A DNA stretch of 64,000 nt from Dichetophora obliterata (taxonomy: Eukaryota > Arthropoda > Insecta > Diptera > Sciomyzidae): the NCBI GenBank assembly GCA_963920525.1, contig OY986435.1, forward strand, positions 94,462,000 through 94,525,999. The letters run 5' to 3'. Shown in pieces: positions 43,577 to 54,364 of the stretch. The notes under the pieces were generated by a model. That model saw only the letters and a program-made list of their open reading frames with translations. It did no database searches and was not told the DNA's origin. Position 1 is the first letter of the stretch. Every line of letters starts with the position of its first letter. The translations under genes were made by a program, and so were the position numbers.

Positions 43577-45208
43577 TTGCTAGTTAGGCTCCTTCGCCGC
43601 AAGGAGCCGTTTTTCGTTAGGGATGATAGAGATGATATTCCGGAAACCCCAATTGCGGATGACAGCGTCGAGGTTCCGCTGCCCGACTATGATGAAGTTC
43701 TGACAGCTATAGCTCGGCTTAAAAATAACAAAGCCGCGGGAGCTGATGGCTTACCTGCTGAGCTGTTTAAGAACGGAGGCGAAGCTCTACTTAAATGCAT
43801 TCACGAGCTTCTATGCAGAATATGGTCGGAAGAATGCATTCCGAACGATTGGAATTTCAGTGTGCTCTGCCCAATCCACAAGAAAGGCGATCCCACTATC
43901 TGTGCCAATTACCGTGGGATAAGCCTTCTTAATATCGCATATAAGGTCCTGTCGAGCGTTTTATGTGAAAGATTGAAGCCCATTGTAAACGAACTGATCG
44001 GACCTTATCAGTGTGGCTTCAGACCTGGAAAGTCCACCATCGAGCAGATTTTCACGCTACGACAAATCTTGGAGAAGACTCAAGAAAAACAAGTCGACAC
44101 CCACCATCTTTTTGTCGACTACAAAGCCGCCTTCGATAGCCCAATAAGGAAGCACCTTTACTCCACCATGTCTGAATTTGGTATTCCTGCAAAACTAATA
44201 CGACTTTGCAGGATGACACTGAGCAACACCAGCAGCGCAGTTAAAATCGGGAAGTACCTCTCCCCACCATTTATTACCAAACGAGGTTTCAGACAAGGTG
44301 ATTCCTTATCGTGCGACTTTTTCAACCTAATGATGGAAAAGATCATCCGAGCTGCTGATCTGAGACGTAGTGGCGGCACAATATTCTACAAGAGTGTTAT
44401 GCTGCTTGCGTATGCTGATGACATAGATATCATTGGCCATAATACGCGCGAAGTCAGTGCAGCATTTTCCAGATTAGAAAGAGAGTCAAGTCGAATGGGT
44501 CTGTCAGTGAATGCAGATAAGACGAAATACTTAGTGTCAACAAACAAACAGTCCCAGCGTCTTGGAACCCACGTTACCGTTGACAATACCTCCTTCGAGG
44601 TTGTGAAGAACTTCGTTTATCTGGGATCCAGCATTAATTCAACCAACGACATCAGCATTGAGATCAAACGAAGAATAACTCTTGCCAACAGGTGTTACTT
44701 TGGGCTCAGTAGGCAATTGAGAAGCAGAGCCCTCTCTCGACGAACGAAAATCACGCTCTATAAATCGCTCATCATGCCCGTCCTACTTTACGCATCACAA
44801 ACCTGGACGCTGAGCAGTTTAGATGAAAAGACTTTAGGAGCATTCGAGAGAAAGATTCTTCGTAAGATCTACGGACCAATCTGCGTCAATGGCGAGTACC
44901 GAATACGGTGGAATAATGAACTGTATGAGCTGTACGCTGACATCGACATAGTCAAGCGCATTAAAATCGAGCGGCTTCGCTGGCTTGGTCATGTTCAGCG
45001 CATGAAAGACGATGCTCCAGTGAAGAAAACATTCGATTCGGTACCCAGCGGCGGTCAACGCAGAAGAGGACGACCGCATCTTCGTTGGAAAGACCAAGTA
45101 GAGGACAACCTGACGAAGCTTGGAATTTCCAACTGGCGCCAGCAAGCGAAAGACAGAAATGGCTGGCGCAAATTCTTAGATGAGGCCAAGACCGACATAC
45201 GGTTGTAG
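43577..45208 (+). CDS. Reverse transcriptase of RTE-type LINE (5'-truncated, open frame)
   Basis: An RNA-directed DNA polymerase for target-primed reverse transcription. The continuous open frame begins upstream at 43475, but the first 34 codons belong to flanking repeat DNA. Numbering from that ATG, the RT domain shows KNNKAAGADGLPAELFKNGG, PIHKKGD..CANYRGISLL, GFRPGKST, FVDYKAAFD (213-221, catalytic Asp215), GFRQGDSLSCDFFN, and the catalytic box YADD (313-316; 44411-44422). The C-terminal part has YLGSSIN, LYASQTWTL, RLRWLGHVQRM and RGRPHLRWKDQVED. There are no stops or frameshifts over more than 540 codons. The N-terminal endonuclease is missing. Codon use is less AT-rich than the surroundings, as expected of a recent mobile insertion. 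Confidence 0.88.
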   Translation: MLVRLLRRKEPFFVRDDRDDIPETPIADDSVEVPLPDYDEVLTAIARLKNNKAAGADGLPAELFKNGGEALLKCIHELLCRIWSEECIPNDWNFSVLCPIHKKGDPTICANYRGISLLNIAYKVLSSVLCERLKPIVNELIGPYQCGFRPGKSTIEQIFTLRQILEKTQEKQVDTHHLFVDYKAAFDSPIRKHLYSTMSEFGIPAKLIRLCRMTLSNTSSAVKIGKYLSPPFITKRGFRQGDSLSCDFFNLMMEKIIRAADLRRSGGTIFYKSVMLLAYADDIDIIGHNTREVSAAFSRLERESSRMGLSVNADKTKYLVSTNKQSQRLGTHVTVDNTSFEVVKNFVYLGSSINSTNDISIEIKRRITLANRCYFGLSRQLRSRALSRRTKITLYKSLIMPVLLYASQTWTLSSLDEKTLGAFERKILRKIYGPICVNGEYRIRWNNELYELYADIDIVKRIKIERLRWLGHVQRMKDDAPVKKTFDSVPSGGQRRRGRPHLRWKDQVEDNLTKLGISNWRQQAKDRNGWRKFLDEAKTDIRL

Positions 45209-45233
45209 CGCCAACTAAGTAAGTAAGTAATTC
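43577..45233 (+). mobile_element. 5'-truncated RTE-type LINE
   Basis: Starts inside the linker before the reverse transcriptase and ends with a very short 3' region, CGGTTGTAGCGCCAAC then (TAAG)n-like TAAGTAAGTAAG. A short 3' tail made of a tetranucleotide repeat and the C-terminal RLRWLGHVQRM block point to the RTE group. The whole retained frame is open, suggesting a young insertion. The endonuclease is lost by 5' truncation. Confidence 0.75.
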
Positions 45234-45747
45234 TGCGGCGAAAAATTGCTGGTAATTATCTGAAGTGTCTGTTTGAACTTGCTGAGGGCGAGCGCTTTTT
45301 CATGGGCAATTTACGAGCAATTATTTGACGTCTGCAGCTTGATTTTCTTGTAAAACTTTTTTTTCATAGCTCACACACGCACTCACATGAAGCACACAGA
45401 CAAAAATTCGAAAAGAGAGAATTATCCAAAGAATTTGCCTAATGAAAAAAGGCTTAAGCAGTTCGTCGATTATTCGCAAGCATTCGGGTTGAAAGGGGAC
45501 TTCCGTCAACCTCTTCATGCTTGCGAATAATCGACAACTGTTTGTGGCGAAGGCAATTATTTCCTAATGAAAAACGGCTCATAATCAACAAACTTCTTGC
45601 GGCGAAGGCAATTCTGCGGCGACAAATTTCTGGCAAATATCGGACGTTTCCTTTCGAACTTGCCGAGGGCATTTTCATGGCTCACAAACGCACACAAATG
45701 AATCACATAGCCAAAAATTCCAAAAGAGCAAGAATAGCCAGTGCAGG
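45234..45747. repeat. Direct-repeat block (GCGGCGAAGGCAATT)
   Basis: TTCTGCGGCGAAAAATTGCT (45230) and TTCTGCGGCGACAAATTTCT (45608) begin matching ~100-base blocks that both include GAACTTGC(T/C)GAGGGC. A CGATTATTCGCAAGCAT / ATGCTTGCGAATAATCG inverted pair lies at 45468-45535. It continues beyond the hAT insertion at 46462-46610, where AATCCTGGCTATTCTTG mirrors 45728. Confidence 0.6.
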
Positions 45748-46453
45748 CAGTGTTGGGAACATTGGCGATTTATCGGCATTTTGACGATTTTTGGCACCAA
45801 TTATGACGTGACGATTTTCTTTCATTTTTATGCCAAACATGACGATTTTAAGTTGACTCGTTTTTTTACTATTAAAACTTTAAGTTGGCAAGAGATTCAA
45901 GTTCAGATTCAAATTTAATATCAACTTAACTAGGGCCGTGAAAGCGTACTGCATTGTTGCTGTTGCTGTCAAACTGTAACAATAATGAAGTGTGTGTGGC
46001 CTTTTGTTTTGTTTTGTTTTCTTTTCTTTTTTTTTCTTTCTTTCTTTGTTTCTTGCTTTTTGCAGCCACGCAGTTCAATTGGATTATATCGCAGTTCAAA
46101 TAAAGTATTCCTTTCTGCAATTTTTACTGAAAAATTAAGCCTTTTTTAATCTTGATATAAAATTACCTTGCGTTAAAATAGTACCTTGAAATCAAATTCT
46201 AATCAGAATTTTTTATTAATTTCAAACTCTAATTGAATCTAATAATTTTTTCCTTTTTTGATACATCTATTCAATTTTATATTAATAGTCATCGAATTTT
46301 TAAAGATGTTATTTATTTTTTTATTTATACCTGAGTATTTATGTATACCTGAGAATTTATTGTATTATATACTTATTTATAGTAAATGACGATTTTGACG
46401 ATTTTAATGGTGTGAAAATTAGGGTTTTTTATTTTTTTTTCATCCCATCTCTG
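45748..46453. mobile_element. Non-autonomous hAT element
   Basis: Ends CAGTGTTGGGAACATTGGCG and the complement of CATCCCATCTCTG (CAGAGATGGGATG) are classic hAT-type CA.TG termini. Flanks AGTGCAGG (45740-45747) and AGTACAGG (46454-46461) are an 8-bp duplication with one change. Subterminal TGACGATTTT repeats occur at both ends (45781-45850, 46386-46405). The interior has a T-rich run and no transposase. Confidence 0.82.
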
Positions 46454-46639
46454 AGTACAGGTCACAGGCCGTGCGGCAATCCTGGCTATTCTTGGGCATC
46501 CGCTCTTTTCGAATTTTTAGCTATGTTTATTTATTTTATTGCTCGAGAATTGCCTAATGAATAAGGGCTCTTTAAACATGCGCAAGTATTTGCAGTACAA
46601 CGTAGAACTATAGTTACTTTTTCATTTGCCGTGATTGCG

Positions 46640-46950
46640 GCCAGTGTTGCCGTTTGGATCCAATTGGATACTTTTTCCTCCAAATATTTATGGATACCTT
46701 TTCGTAAGCCCCAGTGTAAGTTTGGATACTTTTTTAAAAACTTTTTTTACTATGAATATATGTTTTTGTTTGCAAAATATAAAAAGTAAACAGTCCCTTA
46801 AATTCGACAAAAACGTTAAGATAAATGATGACATTGAACATTTTTGGACAATATTTTATCAAAAAATGCATTAAAGCAGAACCTTTACAAATAACTTTTA
46901 AATATTTTAAGTCTGCCATAGCTCAGCTGCTGCTAAACGTAATGTTTCTG
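46640..46950 (+). pseudogene. hAT transposase C-terminal relic, second copy
   Basis: Reads IEHFWTIFYQKM near 46830 then, past stops, VCHSSAAAKRN (about 46912-46945). It parallels the relic at 16775 base for base over long stretches, including the upstream 'ccagtgttgccgttt' and 'tatgaatatatgtttttgtt' parts. Several stops; non-functional. Confidence 0.45.
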
Positions 46951-47483
46951 ATTGAAAAATAACTCAATTCAATTTTATTCATCCATAATTGCAACTAATA
47001 AAAAAGAATATAATAAATAACAGAGAATGAGTTTTTATCAGTATATTTCAACAAATGATTTTAAACCAGTGTTTAAAAAAACTGCCAGCAAAACAACAAC
47101 ATCACTAAAAAATATGATACCGCTGTGCAGCGAAAGCAATTTTTTTACTTAAAACATTTTTGGCTTTGTTTTACTGCGCACATTTCAAAAGCAAAGACGC
47201 AGCACAGCCGAAATTTATTTTTCATGTGACTGTGCTGTTGCTTTGACTGCGCAAATTTAAATAGTTCAAACAAAGCACATTTCATATTTTTGTTCATTGA
47301 AATGTGCTGTTGCTAGTGATGGGGAATTTCTCTGTGTCGAGTATTTTATACTCGATACTCGAAAAAACTCGTTATAGATACTCAATTTAAGAAAAGAATC
47401 GATACTTTTTGTTTTTTATCTACATCAATTTCCAAATTATTACCCGGGGCTCCACAGACAATCCTGTGGAGACGCCGAGTTAG

Positions 47484-47955
47484 GAGCTTCCACACGGTCC
47501 AACATATTGAACATGTTGTAAGATAAGTCGGATGGGAAACTAACGGGATAATTTTATTGAGCGTTCGAACGATCCAGCCTGTGAAACAACATCAAACTCT
47601 CAGGTAGAACACATCTGCCTAGCAGCTAAACAATTCTTAGATGCTCTTACAATTGAGCATTAATTTTGCATATTTCAGAGAAACTTTACTAGATTTTAAT
47701 TAATTATATCCTAAATTCCTTGTTTGGAACGTTTTCCACTTATGAATCTCTAATATTTTTTCGATTCGTTGCTGTTCACTCGATGTCGCTATAATTAAAA
47801 TGAAAAAATGTACCAAGTTGGACCAACATGCATTCACACGTCCAACGTGTTGAACGATCGCCAGAAGAAATCAAATATTTTTTGTTTTCATCCAACATGC
47901 AGATGGTACTACATGTTGTCCAATCTGCTATGCTGGTCCAATATGTTGGACCATG
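47484..47955. mobile_element. Foldback MITE (GGTCCAACATATTG)
   Basis: AGGAGCTTCCACACGGTCCA...ACATATTG at the left mirrors CAATATGTTGGACCATGTG..AGCCCCT at the right. A copy of the 8970-9240 repeat lies in its loop (47590-47740). Confidence 0.6.
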
Positions 47956-48517
47956 TGATAGCCCCTATTGAATCACAGAGACTATATTATACAGAGGTCC
48001 CAGTTCGAAGTTCACTCAATTTACGTTGTACAAACGTCAGGAGGATAGAATAACAAAAAAAATAATTAAGCTTTTGCCTCAGCAGTTGTTTCATGCGCAC
48101 CCATGGTAAAATTATTTATCAGGTAGTCTTGACGACTACCTATTTTCTCACGAGCTGTGGTCAACGAACGTCAAACAAAAGAAAACATAAAACGAGCTTT
48201 CAACAGTTTTTTTTTTTTAACTTACATGAAATTTGTTAGCCCTAACACCATCCGCGAATCAAACAGAAAACAAGTAAAATTCGCCAAGGTGGTATCACTG
48301 TTCGCGAACTTCACAAATGTAATTCGACTCAAACGCCAAAAGCAGACGTCAAATATAGACAAATAGAAATATTTGGTGACTAGCGGGCAAATTAGATATT
48401 TGCATAAAAATTTTGTCAAAACAAAAAGGAATTAATTGAGAAATGTAAGTATCTTGCATTCTTTATGTTATTTTACTGTTTGTCTTTGATTTTAAGCAAA
48501 TGGCTATATATTTTTAG

Positions 48518-49140
48518 AATGAAAAAACGAACAGTCGATAGTTCCAAAACTGGTGCAGTTTATGGAGCAGAATCCTGGGGCCCTATTCTGTAACTGAGTT
48601 TTACAGTGTACACGGGCTGTCTCAAAAACTCGCTGCTTTTCAGTCAGTGAGTTCAGTCAGAAAAAGTGTACACTTTAAAACTCACACTTTGATAATAGAG
48701 CCCCTGGTGTAGCAACTAGACTAGGAAAATTCGGCTCCACAAAACAAAATCAGAAGGAGTCATGGCAAAGCTTTGCAGTATGGCAAAGCTTTGCTAAATT
48801 CTTAAGGACCTCCTTTACGTGAAGGCACAAGGTGAGATCTTCTTTAATACTTTATAAAAAGTTACTTACAAACTTAAATTTTAGGTTTGGCTGGACTTAA
48901 GGCTGAAGAAAAAAAAATATTTTTAGCAATTCGGACGGAAGCCAACCGAGACTGGTGGAGGGCCCAACAGACAGCTCAGCCTTTCACCCTTGGAGCAGGC
49001 CGTCAATGCTCTTCTCAACTTGAGGCATGCTGCGGCCCTCAGTGGGCTAAGTTTTGGCAGCACACAGTCGACGCGACTGTCTCCCACAACTGTCTACATC
49101 GTAGTCTACACAAAGTTTCAGGTTCTTCATAATCTCCAAA
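48518..49140 (+). pseudogene. Myb/SANT-like (Zeste-type) DNA-binding protein pseudogene
   Basis: Putative DNA-binding partner protein of a PIF/Harbinger-type transposon. After an acceptor (AG 48516-48517) the frames read EKTNSR, a stop, then KLVQFMEQNPG. A 124-bp MITE (48579-48702) interrupts, then PGVATRLGKFGSTKQNQKES followed by WQSFA (duplicated), a stop, a 53-bp GT-AG intron (48832-48884), VWLDLRLKKK, a frameshift and TGGGPNRQLSLSPLEQAVNA then LL. The order LVxFMEQNPxxA..GKFG..W..F......VWxDLK..K...TGGGP matches the family. At least two stops and two frameshifts make it non-functional. Confidence 0.6.
48579..48702. mobile_element. 124-bp MITE in the Myb/SANT pseudogene
   Basis: GGCCCTATTCTGTAACTGAG and its imperfect mirror ending ATAGAGCC, with CAGTGTACAC / GTGTACACTT subterminal pairs. 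CCTGG flanks both sides (48574-48578, 48703-48707). Removing it reconnects the NPG codons of the protein. The terminal GGGCCCTA.TCTGTAA resembles the element end at 6297. Confidence 0.7.
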
Positions 49141-49857
49141 GAACAGATCTGTGCTGCTAATTAAGAATTAAAAACAAAATTTGTGGCTGAAATCTAAGCG
49201 AAAACTTTTATTATTTCACTAAAGTTTAACAGGGAAGATTGAAATTATCACAGGTGGTCAGGAACTTCCGGTGAATTATATTTGTCTATAACACTGCACC
49301 TTAATCTGCATAAAGTTTCTGTCTCCACAATAACGCTTATTTATTCGTATTTATCGCGGCTTAATTAAAATTAAAGGTTTGACTTTTGACGTTTCTAATC
49401 GAATTTTTATGTTTTCTGCTATGGCAGCACCGTATCTGAGGCAAATAAGTAGGTTCGCAAACAGTGATACCGCAAAAAGAAAAATTCGCCAAATGATTCG
49501 GCCCAAGTGCAGCATTCGATTCGCAGACGGTGATAGGGGCATATTTATTTGCTTTGTGTGACACAAAAAATTTTTGATATTTCCATTTTGCATCAGCTGC
49601 CATAGCAACCATAGCACGCTCTCGTTTTGATTTTCTTTTGCTTTACATACGTTGACCGCAGCAAAAATTGTCGCTTCTACTTCGTAATAATTATACTATG
49701 CTGCGCACCTACATATAAAAAAATATAGGCAGCGTCAAAACGAACGCTGAGACATAGCATAATTAATTTTATTTTTTTCTTCTATCCTCCGGACGTTTGT
49801 ACAACGAAACTTGAGTTCGAAGAGCATTCGAAGTCGAACTGGGACCTCTGTATAATA

Positions 49858-50103
49858 AGGCTTGAATACCCAAGCGTAACGTGAGGTGGCGCAACGGGAC
49901 GTAGAGTAGTGCGACGTTGTCTCGAGGATTAACGATTACCGAAATCGTAGTGCAAGCGCCGATTTATAGCCCGCAGAAAATTTGTTAAAAAAGCACTCTT
50001 TTTTTTCTAGTACGACTTGTACACATATATCATTAAACACATTTTGACTTGACAGTTGGCAACGTCACTCTACATTACCTTACGCTTGGGTAATCAAGCC
50101 TTT
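49858..50103. mobile_element. TA-flanked MITE (GGCTTGAATACCCAAGCG)
   Basis: AGGCTTGAATACCCAAGCG...ACGTGAGG is mirrored by ACCTTACGCTTGGGTAATCA then AGCCT. It splits the right terminus of the 47974-50113 element between CTCTGTATAATA and TAGTCTCTGTG. TA duplication suggests a Tc1/mariner-type origin. Confidence 0.65.
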
Positions 50104-51312
50104 AGTCTCTGTGGTAGAACCCAAAGTAGAACCCAATTGCAGCCATTTTAGTTTTCGCTTTGGCGCTGGTTCTAACATGCCGTCTCCACGGGACATAAAT
50201 CATGTTGAGCCAACTGTCAAATTCAATTTCTTAACTTAAATAGATTAAACAAAATTTTATACGTGGGCATTCTAGGTTATAATATTCCATATTGAAATGA
50301 AATGAAAGAAGTGAAAAATTACAGCTCGTTGCTTAACATGAATGTTAAAAGATATCGCAAGACATTTATATAAGAACATGAGCAAAAGTGGTTTTTTTAT
50401 AACTGCAATATTCACAACATTAAGTATTATTATTACAAAAAGTATCGAGTTTACCCATCACTAACTATTGCTTTGACTGCTGAACAACGAGAGCTATGAA
50501 ATACGAATCAGAGAACTGCACAAGCTTACCTGAAGTTCAAGCTTTTTCAAGTACTTGAATTCAAGTATGTATCCAAACTTGAAAAAGCAAGCTTTAGCCT
50601 GCTTACAAAAATACCAAACAGATACAAGTCATATCCCTGCTTTCTCGTTGGGTTGGCTTGTTGAGACTTACTTTGTTGGGCAGAAAGTGGAAAAGCTTGA
50701 AACGATTGGAAAAGGTTGTAAGCTCGCAAGTATCCAAAAAATTCAATGAGCTTGTGTAGGAAAAGCTTAAGCGTATTAGTACTTTTTAGGGTTCTCTGGA
50801 CTCCGTGATTGGAAGTTTTAGGGTGTAGATGATTTCGGATTTGATATCAGAATTTAAAATCAAAGATGGCGGAGAGAGTTGCCACCTATATTTTTAAATT
50901 TTTGTGAATTCTTGTAATTTTGAATTTCTGACAACGGATTTGATTTCGAATCTAATGTCAGTTTAAAAATTTAAGATGGAGGTTAGGGCTGCCACCTAAC
51001 TTTTTACCACAGTATTACCACTTAGTAAATGTACTTTTAAGAGTTTTAAACATCATTTAACAGTTTTAGGGGGTCACCGATTTCGAATCCAGAATTTTAA
51101 AATTCGAGATGGTGGATAGGGTTGCCACCTTCATTTTTTATTTTTACGAATTCGGTGCTGGCGCGAACACTGGTAAAAATGGGTCGCTGAATCCGAATCC
51201 GTTGTCAGAATTTGAAAAATTATATATTTTTTATAATATGGTTGCCACCTAATAGTATGTAATAATATGTAGTTCTTATTTTTACGAATTCGGTGCTGGC
51301 TTTACACTAGGT

Positions 51313-51852
51313 AATAAATAAAAAGTAAAAAAAAAATTTTTAAAAATAAGCTTTTATTTAAAAAGATGTGAACTAAAAAGAAAAAATTACATTTAAGTGA
51401 CATTTGTCATATATGTATTTAGTAGGTATATTCTAGGTGCAGAAGAACCCCTCTTTTGGTTACTCATCATCATAGTATAAGCGTACGTAAATTGGTAAGT
51501 TCTAAGGACTTATATAAATTTAGAATTTTTCAAATACATTTATATTTAAAAGCTTAAGGCACTGATATTGTGTAATAAACCTGTATAACGGATGGCAGAC
51601 ATCGGTGCCTCAAGCTTTTATATATAAATGCATTTGAAAAATTCTAAATTTATATAAGTCCTTAGAACTTACCAATTTACGTACGCTTATACTTTGATGA
51701 TGAGTAACCAAAAGAGGGGTTCTTCTGTACCTAGAATATACCTACTATTTACATATATGACAAATGTCACTTAAATTTATTTTTTCTTTTTAGTTCACAT
51801 CTTTTTAAATAAAAGCTTATTTTCTAAAAAACTTTTTTACTTTTTATTTATT
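51313..51852. repeat. Near-perfect long hairpin (arms ~250 bp, loop 34 bp)
   Basis: 51313-51566 and 51601-51852 are reverse complements with only scattered differences. For example, both contain CCTCTTTTGGTTACTCATCA and GCGTACGTAAATTGGTAAGT in the same order when read inward. Loop 51567-51600. Such arms would form a stable double-stranded RNA if transcribed. It sits inside the 50509-53613 element. Confidence 0.9.
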
Positions 51853-51896
51853 TTTAACTTTTTAGTCTAAAAGGTTTATTATTAACATATTTTATT

Positions 51897-52330
51897 TTAG
51901 GAACTTCTAGAGATATAGCATTTTTATTGATTTGTGGGCGCTAAAAGGGGGTGTGACACCATTTTTTTCCTGAACCATCCTTTACTTGAAGGAAATTAAC
52001 TGCCAAAATTTTAGCTAAATCAACCCTGTAGTTTTGGAGATATAGCATTTTTATTGATTTGTGGGCGGTAAAAGGGGGTGTGGCCAAATGTTTTTCATAA
52101 ACCCCATGCTTTATTTGATGAAACTTTACTGTTTAAATTTCAGCTGAATCGGCCAGTAGTTTACCCAGTTGGGCGGTAAAAGGGGGTGTGGCAAATTTTT
52201 TATCATAATATTGCATTGTCACCGGACTTACATATGCATGCTAAATTTCAGCTTAAGCCGATACCAACAAGATGTAGAAAAATGGCTTGCCAGTTTTGAG
52301 AACATACATACATACATACGAACGAAGCAA
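51897..52330 (+). repeat. Three copies of the GTGGGCG.TAAAAGGGGGTG repeat
   Basis: 'tttattgatttgtgggcg' followed by TAAAAGGGGGTGTG occurs at about 51930, 52050 and (partly) 52165. The segment ends GAACATACATACATACATAC GAACGAAGCAAGTTAAATAA, like the 3' end of a retroelement remnant. Same family as 1516-1956. Confidence 0.6.
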
Positions 52331-53621
52331 GTTAAATAAAAGCTTATAAAAATGGGTCGCTGAATCCGAATTCATTGGCAGAATTTCAAAATTATGTAAT
52401 TTTTTATAATAGGGTTGCCACCTAGTAATATGTATTTTTAAGAATTATAAACATCATTTAACAGTATTTTGGGGTCACTTATTTCTCATGTACTGCGTAG
52501 AACACTAACTCTAGTACCGCTCTAGTACCGAATTCGAAAAAAATAAATTTAAGTGGCAACCCTATTAATTATATTGAATTTTAAAATTCTGAATTCAGAT
52601 TCGAAATCAGCGCACCTAACACTGTTAAATGATGTTTGAAACTCTTAAAAAAAATATTATTAGGTGGCAGCCCCATTATAAAATATTACACAATTTTAAA
52701 ATTCTGACTTCGGATTGGGCGACCCATTTTTACCTAGTGTTCGCGGCAGCACCGAGTTCGTAAAAACAAAAAATTAAGGTGGCAACCCTATCAAGTCTTG
52801 AATTTTAAAATTCTGACATCAGATTCGAAAGCAGTGACCCCCTAAGACTGTTAAATGATGTTTAAAACTCTTCAAAATACATTTTACTAGGTGGCAATAC
52901 TGTTGCTTAGCTACCCGAAATTAGCTACCTCCTAATCCACGGAGTTCACAGAACCCTTAAAAGTCCTACTACACTTAAGCTTTTCCTACACCAGCTCATT
53001 GAATTTTAGTATACTTACTTTAATTGGATACTTGCCTTCAATTTCAAGCTTTTTAAGGAGAGCGGGTCAGTTTTCTGCTTGTCAAAGGTCTGTATTGTCA
53101 AAATACTGTAATTTTTACACAATTTTTAAAATACCTGTATTTCAATATACTGTTTTTTAAAAATTTTGCTTTCAAAAATTCTGCTCTCCATTTACAGCGT
53201 TTTAACTGTATTTGGGATACAAAATGGGGTTTTTCATGTTTAAATTATTTGCCCTTGAATGGAAAGTGGTTATTTTAAGCTTATTTACTTTAGTTTAAAA
53301 TTTTAAGTTCTAAATTCTAAATTTTTTAACAGTTTTATGTTAATGCAGAATTTTGTATACAGAATTTCATATACACAGACAACTGCACCGGACCCCCTTT
53401 CAAGCTTTTTGCCGAAGGCATCAAGTTTTCCTTTACTTGAACTTCGTGCGGTTCGCTTGTAAGCTAGCATACTTTCAAGTCACAAGCTGTCGTGGGCTTA
53501 TTTATATTCAAGTACAAGTGATACTTGACTGAAAATTATCAAGCTCAAGCAAGCTGGAACTTGTATTTGCAAGTACTTGAAATAGATTTCAAGTAGGCTT
53601 GTGCAGTTCTCTGATACGAAT

Positions 53622-54364
53622 ACGAAACATTGCACAAAAATGCTTCCTGTATGTGATGGGTTTGTTGCTCGTTAAATGCCAAAGGACTGTTTTACTTGGA
53701 AACTAAGTGAAATATAAGAATATAGAGATCATTAGTTTGTGACTGCAATTTATCGTGGTTAGAATTTATTTCAGAGAACAGCTTGAGTGCATTCAAATGG
53801 CGTTTCGATTGTCTCGTCAATAAACGAGCACCGAATGTGCTTCCTGCATTTAAATTAATGCGTAAATGCATGTTACCAATCGCTGTTGATACGAATGCCT
53901 AGAGTATAAGCGCTAGCGATTACGAACGTCTGCGACACAAAAATGGCAAACAAGGCAAGACACGAGGAACAATCGCCAAAAGCAAGGAAAATCCATGCTT
54001 TTATGCTCATTCGCACAAAGGAAAAATATTAGTTGCTGTGTTCCATTTTTTTTATTCTGCGAATGTTGTTACCAGACACAAAAAATTGCAATATTATAAA
54101 ATAAGATTTTAATTAGAGTTATCGCACAAGTTGGCGCCATAACCTTTGATAGGAAAGAGATATTGGGGTTATTTTTTCATGTAAATTATTTTTGAGACAT
54201 TAAATATAAAAACAACATTTTGGTATAAATTTTGTCCAAAAAAATCATAGGGCAAAAAAAAACAAAAACAGTTTAACAATTTTTGCGCAAAACTGGACGA
54301 TTTTTTGCAAAAGAATGATATGCCTTATAAAAGGTAGTCAGGAATTTTATATAATAGAATAGAT
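53622..54364. other. No gene seen
   Basis: Unique-looking AT-rich DNA ending with TTTTATATAATAGAATAGAT (54337-54364), again the AT-rich retroelement-like terminus. Nothing else was recognised. Confidence 0.4.

Larger units (their letters stand above)
47974..50113 (+). mobile_element. Harbinger-like element carrying a Myb/SANT pseudogene
   Basis: CACAGAGACTATATTATACA then GAGGTCCCAGTTCGA at the left mirrors TCGAACTGGGACCTCTGTAT..TAGTCTCTGTG at the right, with a TA-flanked MITE (49858-50103) splitting the right terminus. Further inside, GTTGTACAAACGTC..GGAGGATAGAA is mirrored (48030; 49787). It encodes only the Myb/SANT-like protein, with no DDE transposase visible, so it would be non-autonomous. 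The target duplication was not recovered. Confidence 0.5.
47314..50463. mobile_element. hAT-like composite element
   Basis: TAGTGATGGG (47314) and CCCATCACTA (ends 50463) are hAT-type termini, followed inside by GTATTTTATACTCGATACTC and, at the right, AAAAGTATCGAGTTTA. Flanks GCTGTTGC (47306-47313) and ACTATTGC (50464-50471) are an 8-bp target duplication with two changes. The uninterrupted target word GTGCTGTTGCTTTGACTGC is present at 47235. At least four other elements are nested inside. Confidence 0.6.
50509..53613. mobile_element. hAT-like composite foldback element, perfect 8-bp duplication
   Basis: ATACGAAT lies at 50501-50508 and 53614-53621. Ends are CAGAGAACTGCACAAGCTTA and the complement of AGGCTTGTGCAGTTCTCTG. 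Inside are AAGCTT/TCAAGTACTTGAA-rich arms, then a second inverted layer (50745-50900 against 52850-52990, GTGTAGGAAAAGCTTAAG and mirror) of repeated GGGTTGCCACCT / GAATTCGGA blocks. Below that are a dispersed GTGGGCGGTAAAAGGGGGTG repeat (51900-52330) and a long hairpin. No transposase. 3.1 kb. Confidence 0.78.
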
